The notes: a model not told the origin generated them from the sequence alone. Shown: positions 16,647 through 25,104, counted from the stretch's first letter. The stretch is 64,000 nucleotides of DNA from Paracoccaceae bacterium (GCA_019454225.1 CP075370.1:1354001-1418000); one strand, 5' to 3'. Made by a program: numbers and translations.

Positions 16647-16932
16647 CGTGGCCTTCAAGGTCCGGTCCAAGAACGCCGGACCGTTCTGGGTAACCATTGA
16701 CGTGTTCTGCGGCACGCCCGAGGCCTTCGCGCGCCTCGTCGGCGCGCTGCCGACGGCCCGGGTTGCGGCGCTCTATGGCCAGCCGATGCAACTGGTGAGA
16801 CGGTTCGACATTCCGGACCTTTCGGTCATCAAGTTCTCGTTCCCGCGCCCGGTGGTGCAGGGATCAGCCGATGACCGTGACATGCACGGTGCCCAATGGG
16901 CGCATCTGCTGGCCGAGGCCGCCATCGACTGA
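16630..16932 (+). CDS. DUF4387 family protein, AtuA partner
   Basis: 100 residues. Matches DUF4387: an opening VAFKVRSKNAGPFWVTIDVF, a middle RRFDIPDLSVIKFSFPRP and a DMHGAQWAHLL ending. The family is uncharacterised and is almost always encoded directly after, or fused to, AtuA-like proteins, so the two probably form one enzyme. The 17-base overlap with the upstream gene supports coupled translation. No signal peptide or membrane segment is visible. Confidence 0.85.
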   Translation: MPQVADVAFKVRSKNAGPFWVTIDVFCGTPEAFARLVGALPTARVAALYGQPMQLVRRFDIPDLSVIKFSFPRPVVQGSADDRDMHGAQWAHLLAEAAID

Positions 16933-16946
16933 CGGGGAGGGCCCGG

Positions 16947-17930
16947 TCAGATCAGCCCTTCGGCACGGAACAGCGCGGCAAGTTCGGTTTCAGGCCGGGC
17001 GCCGAAATGGCTGATCACCTCGGCGGCCGCGATGCAGCCCATGCGACCGCAGGTCGCCAGATCGGCGCCGGTCGCCACGCCGTACAGGAACCCCGCCGCG
17101 AACTGGTCGCCCGCGCCCGTGGCATCCACCGGAGTGACATAGCGCACCGGCACGACCGCCTGCTCGTCGCCCCGCACCACGATCACGTCATGCCCGGACC
17201 GCGTGCAGACCAGAAGCCCGGTTTCGGCCGCCGCCGCCTCAAGTGCCGCCGAAAGATCGGTCTGGTACAGCGATTCCCATTCGTGCTGGTTGCCGATTAC
17301 GAAATCCAGATCCCGCACGAGGCGCCGGAAGTCCGCGCGGTGCCGGTCCACGCAGAACGGGTCGGACAGGGCGATGCCCGCCCGTCCGCCATTCTCGCGG
17401 CACAGCCGCGCCGCGCGCTCGAAGGCCTGTTTGCCCTTGGGCTTGTCATACAGGTATCCTTCCAGGAACAGCAGGCCGGCGCGCCCCGCGACCTCGTCCT
17501 TCACGTCCTCGGGTCCGAGTTCCGACGAGATGCCCAGATAGGTGTTCATCGACCGCTCGCCATCCGGAGAGACGAAGATCATCGACCGCGACGTCGGCAG
17601 TTCGCCGCCTGCCACCGGGGCGTTCGGAAAGTCGGTGCCGCTGGCCGCCATGTCGCGGGCATAGAACCGGCCGAGCGCATCGTCATGCACCCGCCCGATG
17701 AAGGCGGTGGACAGACCGAGGTTGCCGATGCCCGCCAGCGTGTTGGCCACCGATCCGCCGGGTGCCTGCCGCCTGTCCTTCATGGCGGCATAAAGCAGTT
17801 CGCCCCGCTCGCGCTCGACCAGCTGCATGATGCCCTTCTCGATCCCCATCAGGTCGAGGAAACTGTCGTCGGCGGTGGAAAGCACATCGACGATGGCATT
17901 GCCGATGCCGACGACGTCATAGCGTTTCAT
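16947..17930 (-). CDS. PfkB family kinase, adenosine-kinase-like
   Basis: 327 residues. PfkB signatures: GGSVANTLAGIGNLG near 59-73 and VDATGAGDQFAAGFLYG near 268-284, containing the catalytic Asp. The opening YDVVGIGNAIVDVL and LMGIEKGIMQLV resemble the adenosine kinase group common in alphaproteobacteria. It likely phosphorylates adenosine or another nucleoside or sugar; family is firm, substrate less so. It overlaps the end of the endonuclease III gene by 4 bases, so the two are co-transcribed. Confidence 0.87.
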   Translation of the reverse strand: MKRYDVVGIGNAIVDVLSTADDSFLDLMGIEKGIMQLVERERGELLYAAMKDRRQAPGGSVANTLAGIGNLGLSTAFIGRVHDDALGRFYARDMAASGTDFPNAPVAGGELPTSRSMIFVSPDGERSMNTYLGISSELGPEDVKDEVAGRAGLLFLEGYLYDKPKGKQAFERAARLCRENGGRAGIALSDPFCVDRHRADFRRLVRDLDFVIGNQHEWESLYQTDLSAALEAAAAETGLLVCTRSGHDVIVVRGDEQAVVPVRYVTPVDATGAGDQFAAGFLYGVATGADLATCGRMGCIAAAEVISHFGARPETELAALFRAEGLI

Positions 17931-18571
17931 GCAGTCTTCTCCTCATAGGCGCAAAGGTCGGCGATCAGGCAGTCGCCACAGCGGGGCTTGCGCGCGGTGC
18001 AGATATAGCGGCCATGCAGGATCAGCCAGTGATGCGAATGGCGCAGATAGGGGGCAGGCACGTTGTCCTCGATCGCGCGTTCGACGGCGATCTCGTCGCG
18101 TCCGGGGGCGATGCCGGTTCGGTTGCCCACCCGGAACACATGCGTGTCCACCGCCTGCGCGGGCAGGCCGAACCACATCTGCAGCACGACATTCGCGGTC
18201 TTGCGCCCGACGCCCGGCAGGCTGGTCAGGGCGGCGCGCGACGATGGCACCTCGCCGCCGAACCGCTCGATCAGCAGCTGGCTCAGCCGCATGACGTTCT
18301 TCGCCTTGTTGCGGTAAAGCCCGATGGTGCGGATGTGTTCGATCAACCGCTCCTCGCCAAGCGCCAGCATCTTTTCGGGCGTATCGGCCACCGCGAACAG
18401 CGCGCGCGTCGCCCTGTTCACCCCGACGTCCGTGGCCTGCGCCGACAGCGCAACGGCAACCAGAAGCGTGTAGGCGTTCAGATGTTCCAGTTCGCCCTTC
18501 GGCTCGGGCTCCCGCGCCGCAAAGCGGGCGAAGATCTGGGACATGCTGGCATAGGGCAACTGCGCGGGCAT
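17927..18571 (-). CDS. nth: Endonuclease III
   Basis: 214 residues, close to the 211 of E. coli Nth. Removes oxidised pyrimidines and cuts the abasic strand in base excision repair. The helix-hairpin-helix LPGVGRKTANVVL contains the catalytic Lys, VDTHVFRVGNR the catalytic Asp, and the C-terminus has the 4Fe-4S ligands spaced C-X6-C-X2-C-X5-C (CTARKPRCGDCLIADLC). Start 18571 is used; MSQIFARF at 18544 is also plausible and gives 205 residues. Divergent from a direct-reversal repair gene at 18682. Confidence 0.95.
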   Translation of the reverse strand: MPAQLPYASMSQIFARFAAREPEPKGELEHLNAYTLLVAVALSAQATDVGVNRATRALFAVADTPEKMLALGEERLIEHIRTIGLYRNKAKNVMRLSQLLIERFGGEVPSSRAALTSLPGVGRKTANVVLQMWFGLPAQAVDTHVFRVGNRTGIAPGRDEIAVERAIEDNVPAPYLRHSHHWLILHGRYICTARKPRCGDCLIADLCAYEEKTA

Positions 18572-18681
18572 GTGCCCGGTATGGCGCAGCCGCTGCGGCG
18601 CGGCAAGGGCGCGAAGGCGCAGAAAGCGGGTCGCATCGCGGGGGCCTTGGCCGCTATGCAGGGGGAAACGGAGACACGACC

Positions 18682-19545
18682 ATGACCGACCTTTCCCCCG
18701 CCTACCACTACCAGGTGATCGGCCGTGCCCTGCGCGAGATCGACGCGGGCGGCCCGACCCTGACGCTCGACGACCTGGCCGCGCGCATGGCCATGTCGCC
18801 CGCGCATTTCCAGCGGATATTCTCGCAATGGGTGGGAGTCAGCCCCAAGCGGTATCAGCAATACCTGACGCTCGACCATGCCCGCCGCCTGCTCGCCGAC
18901 CGGTTCACCGTGCTGGAAACCTCGCTGGCGACCGGGCTGTCGGGGGGCGGGCGCCTGCACGACCTGTTCCTGCGGTGGGAGGCGATGACACCCGGCGACT
19001 ACGCACGCGGGGGCGAGGGGCTGCGGGTGTTCTGGGGCTGGTTCGAGAGCCCTTTCGGACCGGCGCTTGTCACCGGCACCGACCGGGGCATCTGCGGCAT
19101 GGCCTTTGCCGCCGAAACGGGCGAGGCGGCGGCCTTTTCCGACCTGACCGGCCGCTGGCCGAGGGCGGATTTCGTGGAAGACCCGATGATGCTGCGGCCC
19201 TGGGTGCTGTCGGCCTTTGGCGCGGCGCCGGGGCAGAACGCGGACACGCCCCTGTACCTGATCGGCGCGCCATTCCAGATCAAGGTGTGGGAAGCGCTGC
19301 TGCGCATCCCCTCGGGGCATGTCACCACCTATGGCGAGATTGCGGGCGCCATCGGCCATGCAAAGGCGGTGCGCGCCGTGGGCACCGCCGTCGGGCGCAA
19401 TCCGGTCTCGTGGCTGATCCCCTGCCACCGCGCGCTGCGCAAGTCCGGCGCGCTTGGCGGCTATCACTGGGGCCTGCCGGTCAAGCGCGCCATGCTCGCG
19501 TGGGAAGCGGCGCGGGCCGACGCGGGTGCCGTGCCGCAACCGTGA
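18682..19545 (+). CDS. AraC-type/methylated-DNA-protein cysteine methyltransferase (Ada-like, short)
   Basis: 287 residues. An AraC-type helix-turn-helix region (about 28-108, MSPAHFQRIFSQWVGVSPKRY) is followed by an Ogt/MGMT domain (about 195-280) with the acceptor Cys248 in LIPCHRAL and the preceding FQIKVWEALLRIPSGHVTTY. It repairs O6-alkylguanine by transferring the group to itself. The zinc-binding methylphosphotriester domain of full Ada, which acts as the methyl sensor, is absent: the protein begins directly with the AraC part. It may therefore not switch as E. coli Ada does. A GGGGGAAACGGAGA ribosome site precedes the ATG. Confidence 0.9.
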   Translation: MTDLSPAYHYQVIGRALREIDAGGPTLTLDDLAARMAMSPAHFQRIFSQWVGVSPKRYQQYLTLDHARRLLADRFTVLETSLATGLSGGGRLHDLFLRWEAMTPGDYARGGEGLRVFWGWFESPFGPALVTGTDRGICGMAFAAETGEAAAFSDLTGRWPRADFVEDPMMLRPWVLSAFGAAPGQNADTPLYLIGAPFQIKVWEALLRIPSGHVTTYGEIAGAIGHAKAVRAVGTAVGRNPVSWLIPCHRALRKSGALGGYHWGLPVKRAMLAWEAARADAGAVPQP

Positions 19546-19568
19546 TGCGCAGGAACGTGCCGATGCTG

Positions 19569-19590
19569 CGCCGGGTATTTTGACCCGGCG
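19569..19590 (+). terminator. Hairpin after the Ada-like gene
   Basis: A perfect 8-bp stem (19569-19576 with 19583-19590) with loop ATTTTG lies 24 bases after the Ada-like stop codon. It overlaps the proposed -35 of the next gene, so one of the two readings may be wrong. Confidence 0.4.
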
Positions 19591-19606
19591 AGGTGCCTGC
19601 TATACT
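19580..19606 (+). promoter_or_regulatory. Candidate sigma70-type promoter of the OmpA-like lipoprotein gene
   Basis: TTGACC at 19580-19585 and TATACT at 19601-19606, separated by 15 bases, stand out in GC-rich DNA 55 bases before the lipoprotein start. The spacer is shorter than the usual 17, so the -35 box is less certain than the -10. Confidence 0.4.
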
Positions 19607-19660
19607 GCGCGCGCGCCCGCGCGGTCCGTGCGGGCGCCAAGGACACATGAGGCACGAGAC

Positions 19661-20314
19661 ATGATGCTGAAATCCCCGATCCTCCTCGCCATGGCGGGGA
19701 CCCTGGCCCTTGCGGGCTGCATCGACCCGGCGGTGACCGGCACGACCGACAATTCCCGGGCGCAGACCGGTGCGATCACCGGCGCGCTGATCGGCGGCGC
19801 CATCGGCGCAACCCGCGATGGCGACAACAAGCTGCTCAAGACCGCGGTCGGCGCGGGTCTGGGCGCCATCGTCGGCGGTGCCATCGGCGCGACGCTCGAT
19901 CGCCAGGCCGCCGAACTGCGGGGCGAACTCGGCAACAACGTGCAGGTGATCAATACCGGGTCGGAGTTGCGCGTGGTCATGCCGCAGGACATCCTGTTCG
20001 CGACCGACAGCGCCGCCCTTCGCCCCGACCTGCGCAACGATCTGGGAACGGTGGCGCGCAGCCTGAACCGCTATCCCGACAGCGTCGTGCAGGTGATCGG
20101 CCATACCGACAATACCGGCACGGCCGCCTACAACTATGACCTGTCGCAGCGCCGCGCGGGCGCGGTGGCGGCGGAACTGCGCAGCAACGGTGTTCCAGGT
20201 GCCCGCATCCAGGCGTTCGGGCGCGGCTTCGACCAGCCGGTTGCGTCGAATGCCACGGTCGAGGGGCGCGCGCAGAACCGCCGGGTCGAGATCATCATCC
20301 GCCCGACCGCCTGA
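19661..20314 (+). CDS. OmpA family outer-membrane lipoprotein with glycine-zipper region
   Basis: 217 residues. Lipobox LALAGC puts the lipidated Cys at 20. A glycine-zipper-like segment (about 41-85, GALIGGAIGATRDG and GAGLGAIVGGAIGATLD) precedes a C-terminal OmpA/Pal peptidoglycan-binding domain (about 105-215) with VIGHTDNTGTAAYNYDLSQR and NRRVEIII. Such proteins tether the outer membrane to peptidoglycan; this layout is of the YiaD/YfiB kind. The first of two tandem ATGs (19661, 19664) is used. Confidence 0.9.
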   Translation: MMLKSPILLAMAGTLALAGCIDPAVTGTTDNSRAQTGAITGALIGGAIGATRDGDNKLLKTAVGAGLGAIVGGAIGATLDRQAAELRGELGNNVQVINTGSELRVVMPQDILFATDSAALRPDLRNDLGTVARSLNRYPDSVVQVIGHTDNTGTAAYNYDLSQRRAGAVAAELRSNGVPGARIQAFGRGFDQPVASNATVEGRAQNRRVEIIIRPTA

Positions 20315-20353
20315 GCCCTGCCGACCTTTTGGGCATTGAGCCATCCCGGAACT

Positions 20354-20370
20354 GGTCATATCAATTGACC
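20354..20370. promoter_or_regulatory. Candidate operator of the FadR-type regulator
   Basis: GGTCA, TATCAAT, TGACC: a perfect 5-bp inverted repeat with a 7-base AT-rich centre, 16 bases before the regulator's ATG. The extended half site ACTGGTC resembles sites bound by FadR-subfamily proteins. Autoregulation is inferred from position. Confidence 0.45.
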
Positions 20371-20386
20371 GGAACCGGGGTGTGCC

Positions 20387-21154
20387 ATGCCGTTCCAGAA
20401 GATCCTGTCCGAGAAACTCTCGCAATCGATCGCGCGCCAGATCGAACAGCTGATCCTGCGCGGCATCCTTCGCCCGGGTGAGCGGCTGCCCCCTGAACGC
20501 GACCTTTCCGACCGGCTGGGGGTGTCACGCCCCAGCCTGCGCGATGCGGTGGCCGACCTCGAGGCGCGTGGCCTGCTGGAAATCCGGCCGGGTGCCGGTG
20601 TCTACGTGGCCGAGGTTCTGGGCTCTGCCTTTTCACCCGCGCTTGTCCGTCTGTTCGCCGAACATGACGAGGCGGTGTTCGACTACATCGCATTCCGCCG
20701 CGACATGGAGGGGCTGGCGGCCGAGCGTGCCGCGCGGCTTGCCTCCGAGACCGACCTCAAGGTGGTCGACACGATCTTCCGCAAGATGGAAGCCGCGCAT
20801 GCCAAGCGTGACCCGACCGACGAGGCCGCGCTTGACGCCGATTTCCACATGTCGATCATCGAGGCCAGCCACAACGTCGTCATGCTGCACATGATGCGGT
20901 CGATGTATGACCTGCTGCGGCAGGGGGTCTTCTACAACCGTCAGATGCTGTTCCGCAATCGCGTGACGCGCGACACCCTGCTTGACCAGCACCGCGCCAT
21001 CAACACCGGCCTACAGGCCCGCGATCCGGCGATGGCCCGCGCGGCGGTCGAGGCGCACATGGGCTATATCGAGCGCGCGCTTTCGGACCAGTTGCGCGCC
21101 GAACGGAACGAGGCGGTGGCGCAACAGCGCCTGTCGCACGAGGCCCAGAAATGA
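20387..21154 (+). CDS. FadR/GntR family transcriptional regulator with FCD domain
   Basis: 255 residues. An N-terminal winged helix (about 8-76: LRPGERLPPERDLSDRLGVS, RPSLRDAVADLEARGLLEI) and an all-helical FCD ligand domain (about 90-230) with the metal/ligand histidines expected around DADFHMSIIEASHN, LDQHRAI and AHMGYIERAL. PdhR/LldR/FadR-type regulators respond to small carboxylates. The target is unclear: the neighbours are an OmpA lipoprotein and the ATP synthase operon. Its own promoter carries the palindrome at 20354. Confidence 0.9.
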   Translation: MPFQKILSEKLSQSIARQIEQLILRGILRPGERLPPERDLSDRLGVSRPSLRDAVADLEARGLLEIRPGAGVYVAEVLGSAFSPALVRLFAEHDEAVFDYIAFRRDMEGLAAERAARLASETDLKVVDTIFRKMEAAHAKRDPTDEAALDADFHMSIIEASHNVVMLHMMRSMYDLLRQGVFYNRQMLFRNRVTRDTLLDQHRAINTGLQARDPAMARAAVEAHMGYIERALSDQLRAERNEAVAQQRLSHEAQK

Positions 21155-21185
21155 GGAACCCCCGGCCGGCGGCCGGGGGTTCCTC
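21153..21185. terminator. Strong bidirectional terminator
   Basis: A perfect 15-bp stem (21153-21167 with 21171-21185) and 3-base loop. The left arm begins inside the regulator's stop codon, and the right arm ends 17 bases before the atpF stop. It can end both convergent transcripts. Confidence 0.8.
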
Positions 21186-21202
21186 AGCAATGGCACGTCC
21201 GG

Positions 21203-21757
21203 TCAGTGCAGGCGGGCGCCGACCTGTTCGATCGCCGCGTCGATGGCTGCGGCCGCGGTCTTGGGCGTGGACTGCTGCGCCAGGATCGAGCCCGCCGCCG
21301 CCACCGCAACCGTGACCGCGCGCTCGCGCACCTCGCGCACCGCCGCCGTTTCGGCCGCAGCGATGCGATCCTCGGCCGCCGCAAGGCGCCGCGCGATCGA
21401 CCGCTTCAGTTCTTCCTTCGCCTCTTCGGCCGCGCGTGTCGCCTCGTCCTTTGCAGCCGCCACGATCCGGTCGGCCTGTTCCTGCACGTCCTTCTTCTTG
21501 CGCTCGTAGGAGGCGAGGATCGCCTTCGCCTCGTCCCGCAGGGCCGCGGCCTCGTCAAGCTCGGCGCTGATCTGTGCGGCGCGCTTGTCAAGAAGGTTGG
21601 TGATGATCCCCGGGACGCCGGCATAGACCAGCACGCCCACGAAGATCAGGAACGAAATCAGGACGATGAAGTCCGTGTTGCCAAGCGAGAAGAAGGGGCC
21701 CGTGGCGGCGAGCGCCGGGGTTGCCGTCAGCCCGAGGGCAAGGGAAAGCCGGATCAT
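21203..21757 (-). CDS. atpF: ATP synthase F0 subunit b
   Basis: 184 residues. One N-terminal membrane helix (about 28-48, NTDFIVLISFLIFVGVLVYA), then a long charged Ala/Glu/Lys/Arg coiled coil (about 55-150) that forms the stator stalk joining F0 to F1. It is the last gene of the F0 operon and lies 4 bases after the b' gene, the arrangement of phototrophic and related alphaproteobacteria with two different b subunits. The F1 genes are not in the window. Confidence 0.93.
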   Translation of the reverse strand: MIRLSLALGLTATPALAATGPFFSLGNTDFIVLISFLIFVGVLVYAGVPGIITNLLDKRAAQISAELDEAAALRDEAKAILASYERKKKDVQEQADRIVAAAKDEATRAAEEAKEELKRSIARRLAAAEDRIAAAETAAVREVRERAVTVAVAAAGSILAQQSTPKTAAAAIDAAIEQVGARLH

Positions 21758-21761
21758 CGCG

Positions 21762-22298
21762 TCACCCCTTCATTCTGGCCGCGACCGCGTCGGCAACCGC
21801 CGCCTGGTCTGCGGGCTGGCCGAGCGCCGCCACGATGGCGGCGGCCGTTTCGCGCGCGACTTCCGTCACGCTTTCCACGGCACCGGCGCGGATCTCGGCG
21901 ATGCGGCTTTCGCTGACCGCGGTGCGTTCGCCGATTTCGGCGTCGGCGCGGGCGGTTGCGGCCGCGAGGTCGGCCTCGATGTCGGCGCGCGCCTTCGCCA
22001 CGATCTTGGCGGCTTCGGCGCGTGCCGTGGCAAGGGCGTCGTTATAGGCCTTTTCGGCCTCGACCGCCTTGGCCTTCAGTTCCTCGGCGGCCGCAAGATC
22101 GTTGATGATCGTGCCGCGCCGTTCGGCCAGAACCGCCCCGATGCGCGGCAGGGCCACGCGGCTCAGGATCATGTAGATGGCGACCAGCGAGACGGCCAGC
22201 CAGAACACCTGGTTGGGCCAGGTCGAGAAATCCAGCTGCGGCATGCCGGCGGCGGATTCGCCGCCGTGGGCCGCTGCGGAATGGGCATCGGTTGCCAT
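21762..22298 (-). CDS. atpF2: ATP synthase F0 subunit b'
   Basis: 178 residues. A short soluble N-terminus (His/Ala-rich, 1-20), one membrane helix (about 29-48, [20 protein letters not shown]) and a long charged helix with [20 protein letters not shown]. It pairs with subunit b to make a heterodimeric stator. The helix includes the conserved P-R-I turn ([12 protein letters not shown]) of b' proteins. Encoded between the c-subunit and b genes. Confidence 0.93.
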   Translation of the reverse strand: MATDAHSAAAHGGESAAGMPQLDFSTWPNQVFWLAVSLVAIYMILSRVALPRIGAVLAERRGTIINDLAAAEELKAKAVEAEKAYNDALATARAEAAKIVAKARADIEADLAAATARADAEIGERTAVSESRIAEIRAGAVESVTEVARETAAAIVAALGQPADQAAVADAVAARMKG

Positions 22299-22372
22299 GT
22301 CGTCGTCTCCCGCAGAACCAGGGTCTGGCCGGAGGGCATCATGCCCGCCGGCCCGAGGTCAGGGTCGCTGGA

Positions 22373-22609
22373 TCAGACGGCGAACATCAGCAGAAGCGCG
22401 ATCAGGAACGAGAAGATCCCGAGCGCCTCGGCAAAGGCGATGCCGACGAACAGCGTCGCCGTCTGGCCGGGCGCCGCCGAGGGGTTGCGCAGCGCGCCGG
22501 CGAGGAAGTTCCCCGCGACATGGCCCACGCCGATCCCCGCGCCGCCGAGGCCGATCGTGGCCAGACCCGCGCCGATGTACTTGCCCATTTCAGCGATATC
22601 GCCTTCCAT
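22373..22609 (-). CDS. atpE: ATP synthase F0 subunit c
   Basis: 78 residues, a two-helix hairpin. Helix 1 is glycine-rich ([20 protein letters not shown]), the polar loop is RNPSAAPGQ, and helix 2 carries the proton-carrying Glu61 in [19 protein letters not shown]. It forms the rotor ring. A GGAG-type ribosome site lies before the ATG. Confidence 0.96.
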   Translation of the reverse strand: MEGDIAEMGKYIGAGLATIGLGGAGIGVGHVAGNFLAGALRNPSAAPGQTATLFVGIAFAEALGIFSFLIALLLMFAV

Positions 22610-22649
22610 GATGGATACTCCTTTGGAAAGGTTGAGATTTCAGAGTGCG

Positions 22650-23399
22650 TCAGTGATGTGCGCCGCCGACGGCATCGCGCAGGTAGACGCAGGTGAGGAT
22701 GGTGAACACATAGGCCTGGACCACCGCGACAAGCAGTTCCAGGGCATAGATCGCGGTAACCGCGCCGATGACCACCGGCGAGACCACGGCCAGCGAGGCA
22801 AAGCCCGCGATCACCTTGATCACCGCGTGGCCTGCCATCAGGTTGCCCGCAAGACGGATGGAATGGCTGACCGGGCGGACAAAGTAGCTGATCACCTCGA
22901 TCACCGCCAGCACCGGACGCACCGGGGCGGGGGCGGAGGAGACCCAGAACATCGCCAGGAACCCGATGCCCTGCTTGGCGAAACCAAGGATCGTGACGCC
23001 CAGGAAGACCAGGAGCGCCAGCACCACGGTCACCGCAACATGGCTGGTGGTGGTGAAGGCCATCGGCAGAAGGCCCAGCAGGTTCGCGAAAAGAATGAAC
23101 AGGAACAGGGTCATGACATAGGGGAAGTACTTCACCCCGTCATGTCCCGTCACCTCTTCCACCATGTTGTGGATGAAGCCGTAGATCAGTTCGGCCACCG
23201 ATTGCGTCCGCGTCGGAACGCGCGCCCGGCGGCGGGTGCCGAGGATCAGCAGCGCGGCGATGCAGGCCACGCCGATCGCCATCCAGAGGGTCACGTTGGT
23301 TACGGTGTACCAGTGAACCTCGGTCCCGCCGAACAGCGGTTTCACGATGAACTGATCCATCGGATGGATGTTGAAGCCGCCGCCGCCTTCTTCCGCCAC
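22650..23399 (-). CDS. atpB: ATP synthase F0 subunit a
   Basis: 249 residues with 5-6 membrane helices. The essential Arg lies in [15 protein letters not shown], the proton half-channel helix facing the c ring. The N-terminus ([15 protein letters not shown]) is typical of alphaproteobacterial AtpB. It starts 3 bases after the atpI stop and is followed by atpE. Confidence 0.95.
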   Translation of the reverse strand: MAEEGGGGFNIHPMDQFIVKPLFGGTEVHWYTVTNVTLWMAIGVACIAALLILGTRRRARVPTRTQSVAELIYGFIHNMVEEVTGHDGVKYFPYVMTLFLFILFANLLGLLPMAFTTTSHVAVTVVLALLVFLGVTILGFAKQGIGFLAMFWVSSAPAPVRPVLAVIEVISYFVRPVSHSIRLAGNLMAGHAVIKVIAGFASLAVVSPVVIGAVTAIYALELLVAVVQAYVFTILTCVYLRDAVGGAHH

Positions 23400-23402
23400 C
23401 TG

Positions 23403-23732
23403 TCAACCCCTTGGTTTTCCGGCGTTTCCGCCGTCCGTGCCCTGTCCCATCGACCGCGCGGTGCCCAGCATCGTGCGCACCCCTGCGGCGAAGCCGAAGA
23501 GCGAGAAGATCACCAGGAAGACGGGAAACGTGCCGAACATCCAGTCCAGCCCGTAACCGATGGCCAGGCCAAGACACATGCCCGTCACCAGTTCGATCAC
23601 CATCCGCCAGGCCATCTCGCCCTGCGAGAATGCCTTGCCTGCGGGTCCCTTGGGCGGTGTCGGCTTCCCTTTCGCCCGGGCGAGCCGCGCGTCGAGGGCG
23701 CGCAGTCGGTCGGGGTCGGGTTCGTCGGCCAT
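23403..23732 (-). CDS. atpI: ATP synthase assembly protein AtpI
   Basis: 109 residues: a charged cytoplasmic N-terminus (about 1-38), then two membrane helices (about 44-66 and 69-88) with GLAIGYGLDWMFGTFPVFL, the AtpI/AtpZ signature. It helps assemble the c ring or load magnesium. First gene of the F0 operon; the 203-base gap to its right, which contains an AT-rich patch at about 23821-23841, should hold the promoter. Confidence 0.9.
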   Translation of the reverse strand: MADEPDPDRLRALDARLARAKGKPTPPKGPAGKAFSQGEMAWRMVIELVTGMCLGLAIGYGLDWMFGTFPVFLVIFSLFGFAAGVRTMLGTARSMGQGTDGGNAGKPRG

Positions 23733-23935
23733 TCCACGAAACCTTTCAGACGCGGCGATGACTAGAGAGGGCGGGGGCAGGAGTCAAGCACGGATCGCCG
23801 CAGGGCAGAATGCCACAAGGTGATGAAAAACAATGATTTTACTGGGGTGCGTCAGATCGCGCCAGTGGTCGGCCGGCTGGGGGCATTGTCAACCTGGCGG
23901 TTGACCTTTGGCGGCTTCGGGGGCAGGACGGGGGC

Positions 23936-24295
23936 ATGATCGAGGTGCAACCCGACCCCCTGTCCGCCGTCTTTGCCGCCCTGGCCGATCCGACGCGGCG
24001 GGCGATCCTGGCGATGCTGCTGGAGGATGACATGGCGGTGACCGATGTTGCGGCACCCTTCGCGATGTCGCTGGCGGCAATCTCCAAGCATCTGAAAGTG
24101 CTGGCGGAAACCGGCTTGATCCAGCAGGAGCGGCGGGGCCGCGTGACCTGGTGCAAGCTGGACCCCGACGCGCTGCGCGGCGCGAGCGTCTGGATGCAGG
24201 GCTTCGGGCAGTTCGACCCGGTCGACCTGGACGGGCTGGAGCGGTTTCTGGCGGCGGAACTGGCCGAACCGCAGGAAGACGGCCCAACTCCTTGA
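23936..24295 (+). CDS. ArsR family transcriptional regulator
   Basis: 119 residues, a single winged-helix domain. LADPTRRAILAMLL (helix 1) and MSLAAISKHLKVLAETGLI (recognition helix region) followed by the wing RRGRVTWCKLD are typical of ArsR/SmtB-like repressors of the SdpR/YgaV sort. The ELCVCDL-type metal-binding motif of true ArsR is absent, so it probably does not sense metals through that site. No obvious target gene lies next to it; the following genes are on the other strand. A G-rich stretch serves as ribosome site. Confidence 0.87.
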   Translation: MIEVQPDPLSAVFAALADPTRRAILAMLLEDDMAVTDVAAPFAMSLAAISKHLKVLAETGLIQQERRGRVTWCKLDPDALRGASVWMQGFGQFDPVDLDGLERFLAAELAEPQEDGPTP

Positions 24296-24313
24296 GATCG
24301 CGGAAAAACCGTG

Positions 24314-24377
24314 TCTGGTTTCCGTCCCGCCCGCGTCGGTTCCGCGTCTGGCATCCGTCCCGACAAGTTGTCTAGAC
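24314..24377 (+). repeat. Dispersed intergenic repeat, copy 1
   Basis: Contains two direct copies of TCTGG-YWTCCGTCCCG-type units (24314-24329 and 24347-24362; the second is TCTGGCATCCGTCCCG) and ends in ACAAGTTGTCTAGAC. The block 24331-24377 recurs, inverted and slightly longer, at 44279-44336. Both copies lie between convergent genes. Confidence 0.6.
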
Positions 24378-24477
24378 ATGTGCGGCCGCCCCACCGGCCG
24401 GACGGGGCGGATCGACAGGTCGCCCGGGCGCCCGACCCCGTCGTGGGGGCTTCGGGGGCCGCGCACCCGGGCTGGTC

Positions 24478-24504
24478 CGGCGGGGGCTGCTCGTCCCCCC
24501 GCCG
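24478..24504 (-). terminator. Hairpin terminator of the peptidoglycan-binding protein gene
   Basis: Arms CGGCGGGGG (24478-24486) and CCCCCGCCG (24496-24504) form a perfect 9-bp stem with a 9-base loop, just past the stop codon at 24512 in the direction of transcription. Confidence 0.5.
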
Positions 24505-24511
24505 AAAGGGA

Positions 24512-24994
24512 TCAGACCAGCAAGCCGTTCAGCAGGCGCACCGTGCCGTCGCGCGAGCGCAGGGCCTGGACGTTGCCGGTGTCGCGGGCATAGGCCTCGA
24601 TCGCGGCGCGGGTGCCGGGGCCGAAGGTGCCGTCGATGCCGCCGCGATAGTAGCCATAGGCGCGCAGGCGGGTCTGGATCGCCCGGCGCGAGGCGGGCGA
24701 GTATTCGTTGAAGGCCGCCGCGACCGGCGTGTAGACCGGTGCCGGGTTGCCGTAGTGCGGCGCGCCGTGATGCGGGCGCGGGGCCGGGGCGGGCGCGAAA
24801 TACTGCGGCTGCGGCTGGGCATGCGCCTTGTTGCGGTTGTGGTTGATGATCGCGCCCACGGCGGCGGCGGCCAGAACGCCCTTGAGGAAGTTCTGTTCGT
24901 TCTTGCCCCAGGCATGGGCGGGCGCGGCGGTGCCGGCTGCCAGCGCGAAGGCGGTGACAGCGGCGGCGGCGGTCTTGGCGAATGTCATGGTCAT
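24512..24994 (-). CDS. Exported peptidoglycan-binding domain protein
   Basis: 160 residues. A signal peptide (MTMTFAKTAAAAVTAFALAA, to about 28), a short helix (LKGVLAAAAVGAIINHN), a Pro/His/Tyr-rich linker (about 58-90) and a C-terminal PG_binding_1 domain (about 98-158: RAIQTRLRAYGYYRGGIDGT, FGPGTRAAIEAYARDTG). This domain binds cell-wall peptides or amidase partners. No catalytic domain is present, so it is likely a structural or adaptor protein of the periplasm. Confidence 0.87.
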   Translation of the reverse strand: MTMTFAKTAAAAVTAFALAAGTAAPAHAWGKNEQNFLKGVLAAAAVGAIINHNRNKAHAQPQPQYFAPAPAPRPHHGAPHYGNPAPVYTPVAAAFNEYSPASRRAIQTRLRAYGYYRGGIDGTFGPGTRAAIEAYARDTGNVQALRSRDGTVRLLNGLLV

Positions 24995-25104
24995 CGTGTC
25001 GTCCTTTTCTGTGGCAGCAGAAGCCGGGTGGCGGCAGACACGCCTCGTCTGCCCTGCGACCAGAGATGGACGGCCGGGGCAAGATAGGCAAAGACGCCCG
25101 TCTG

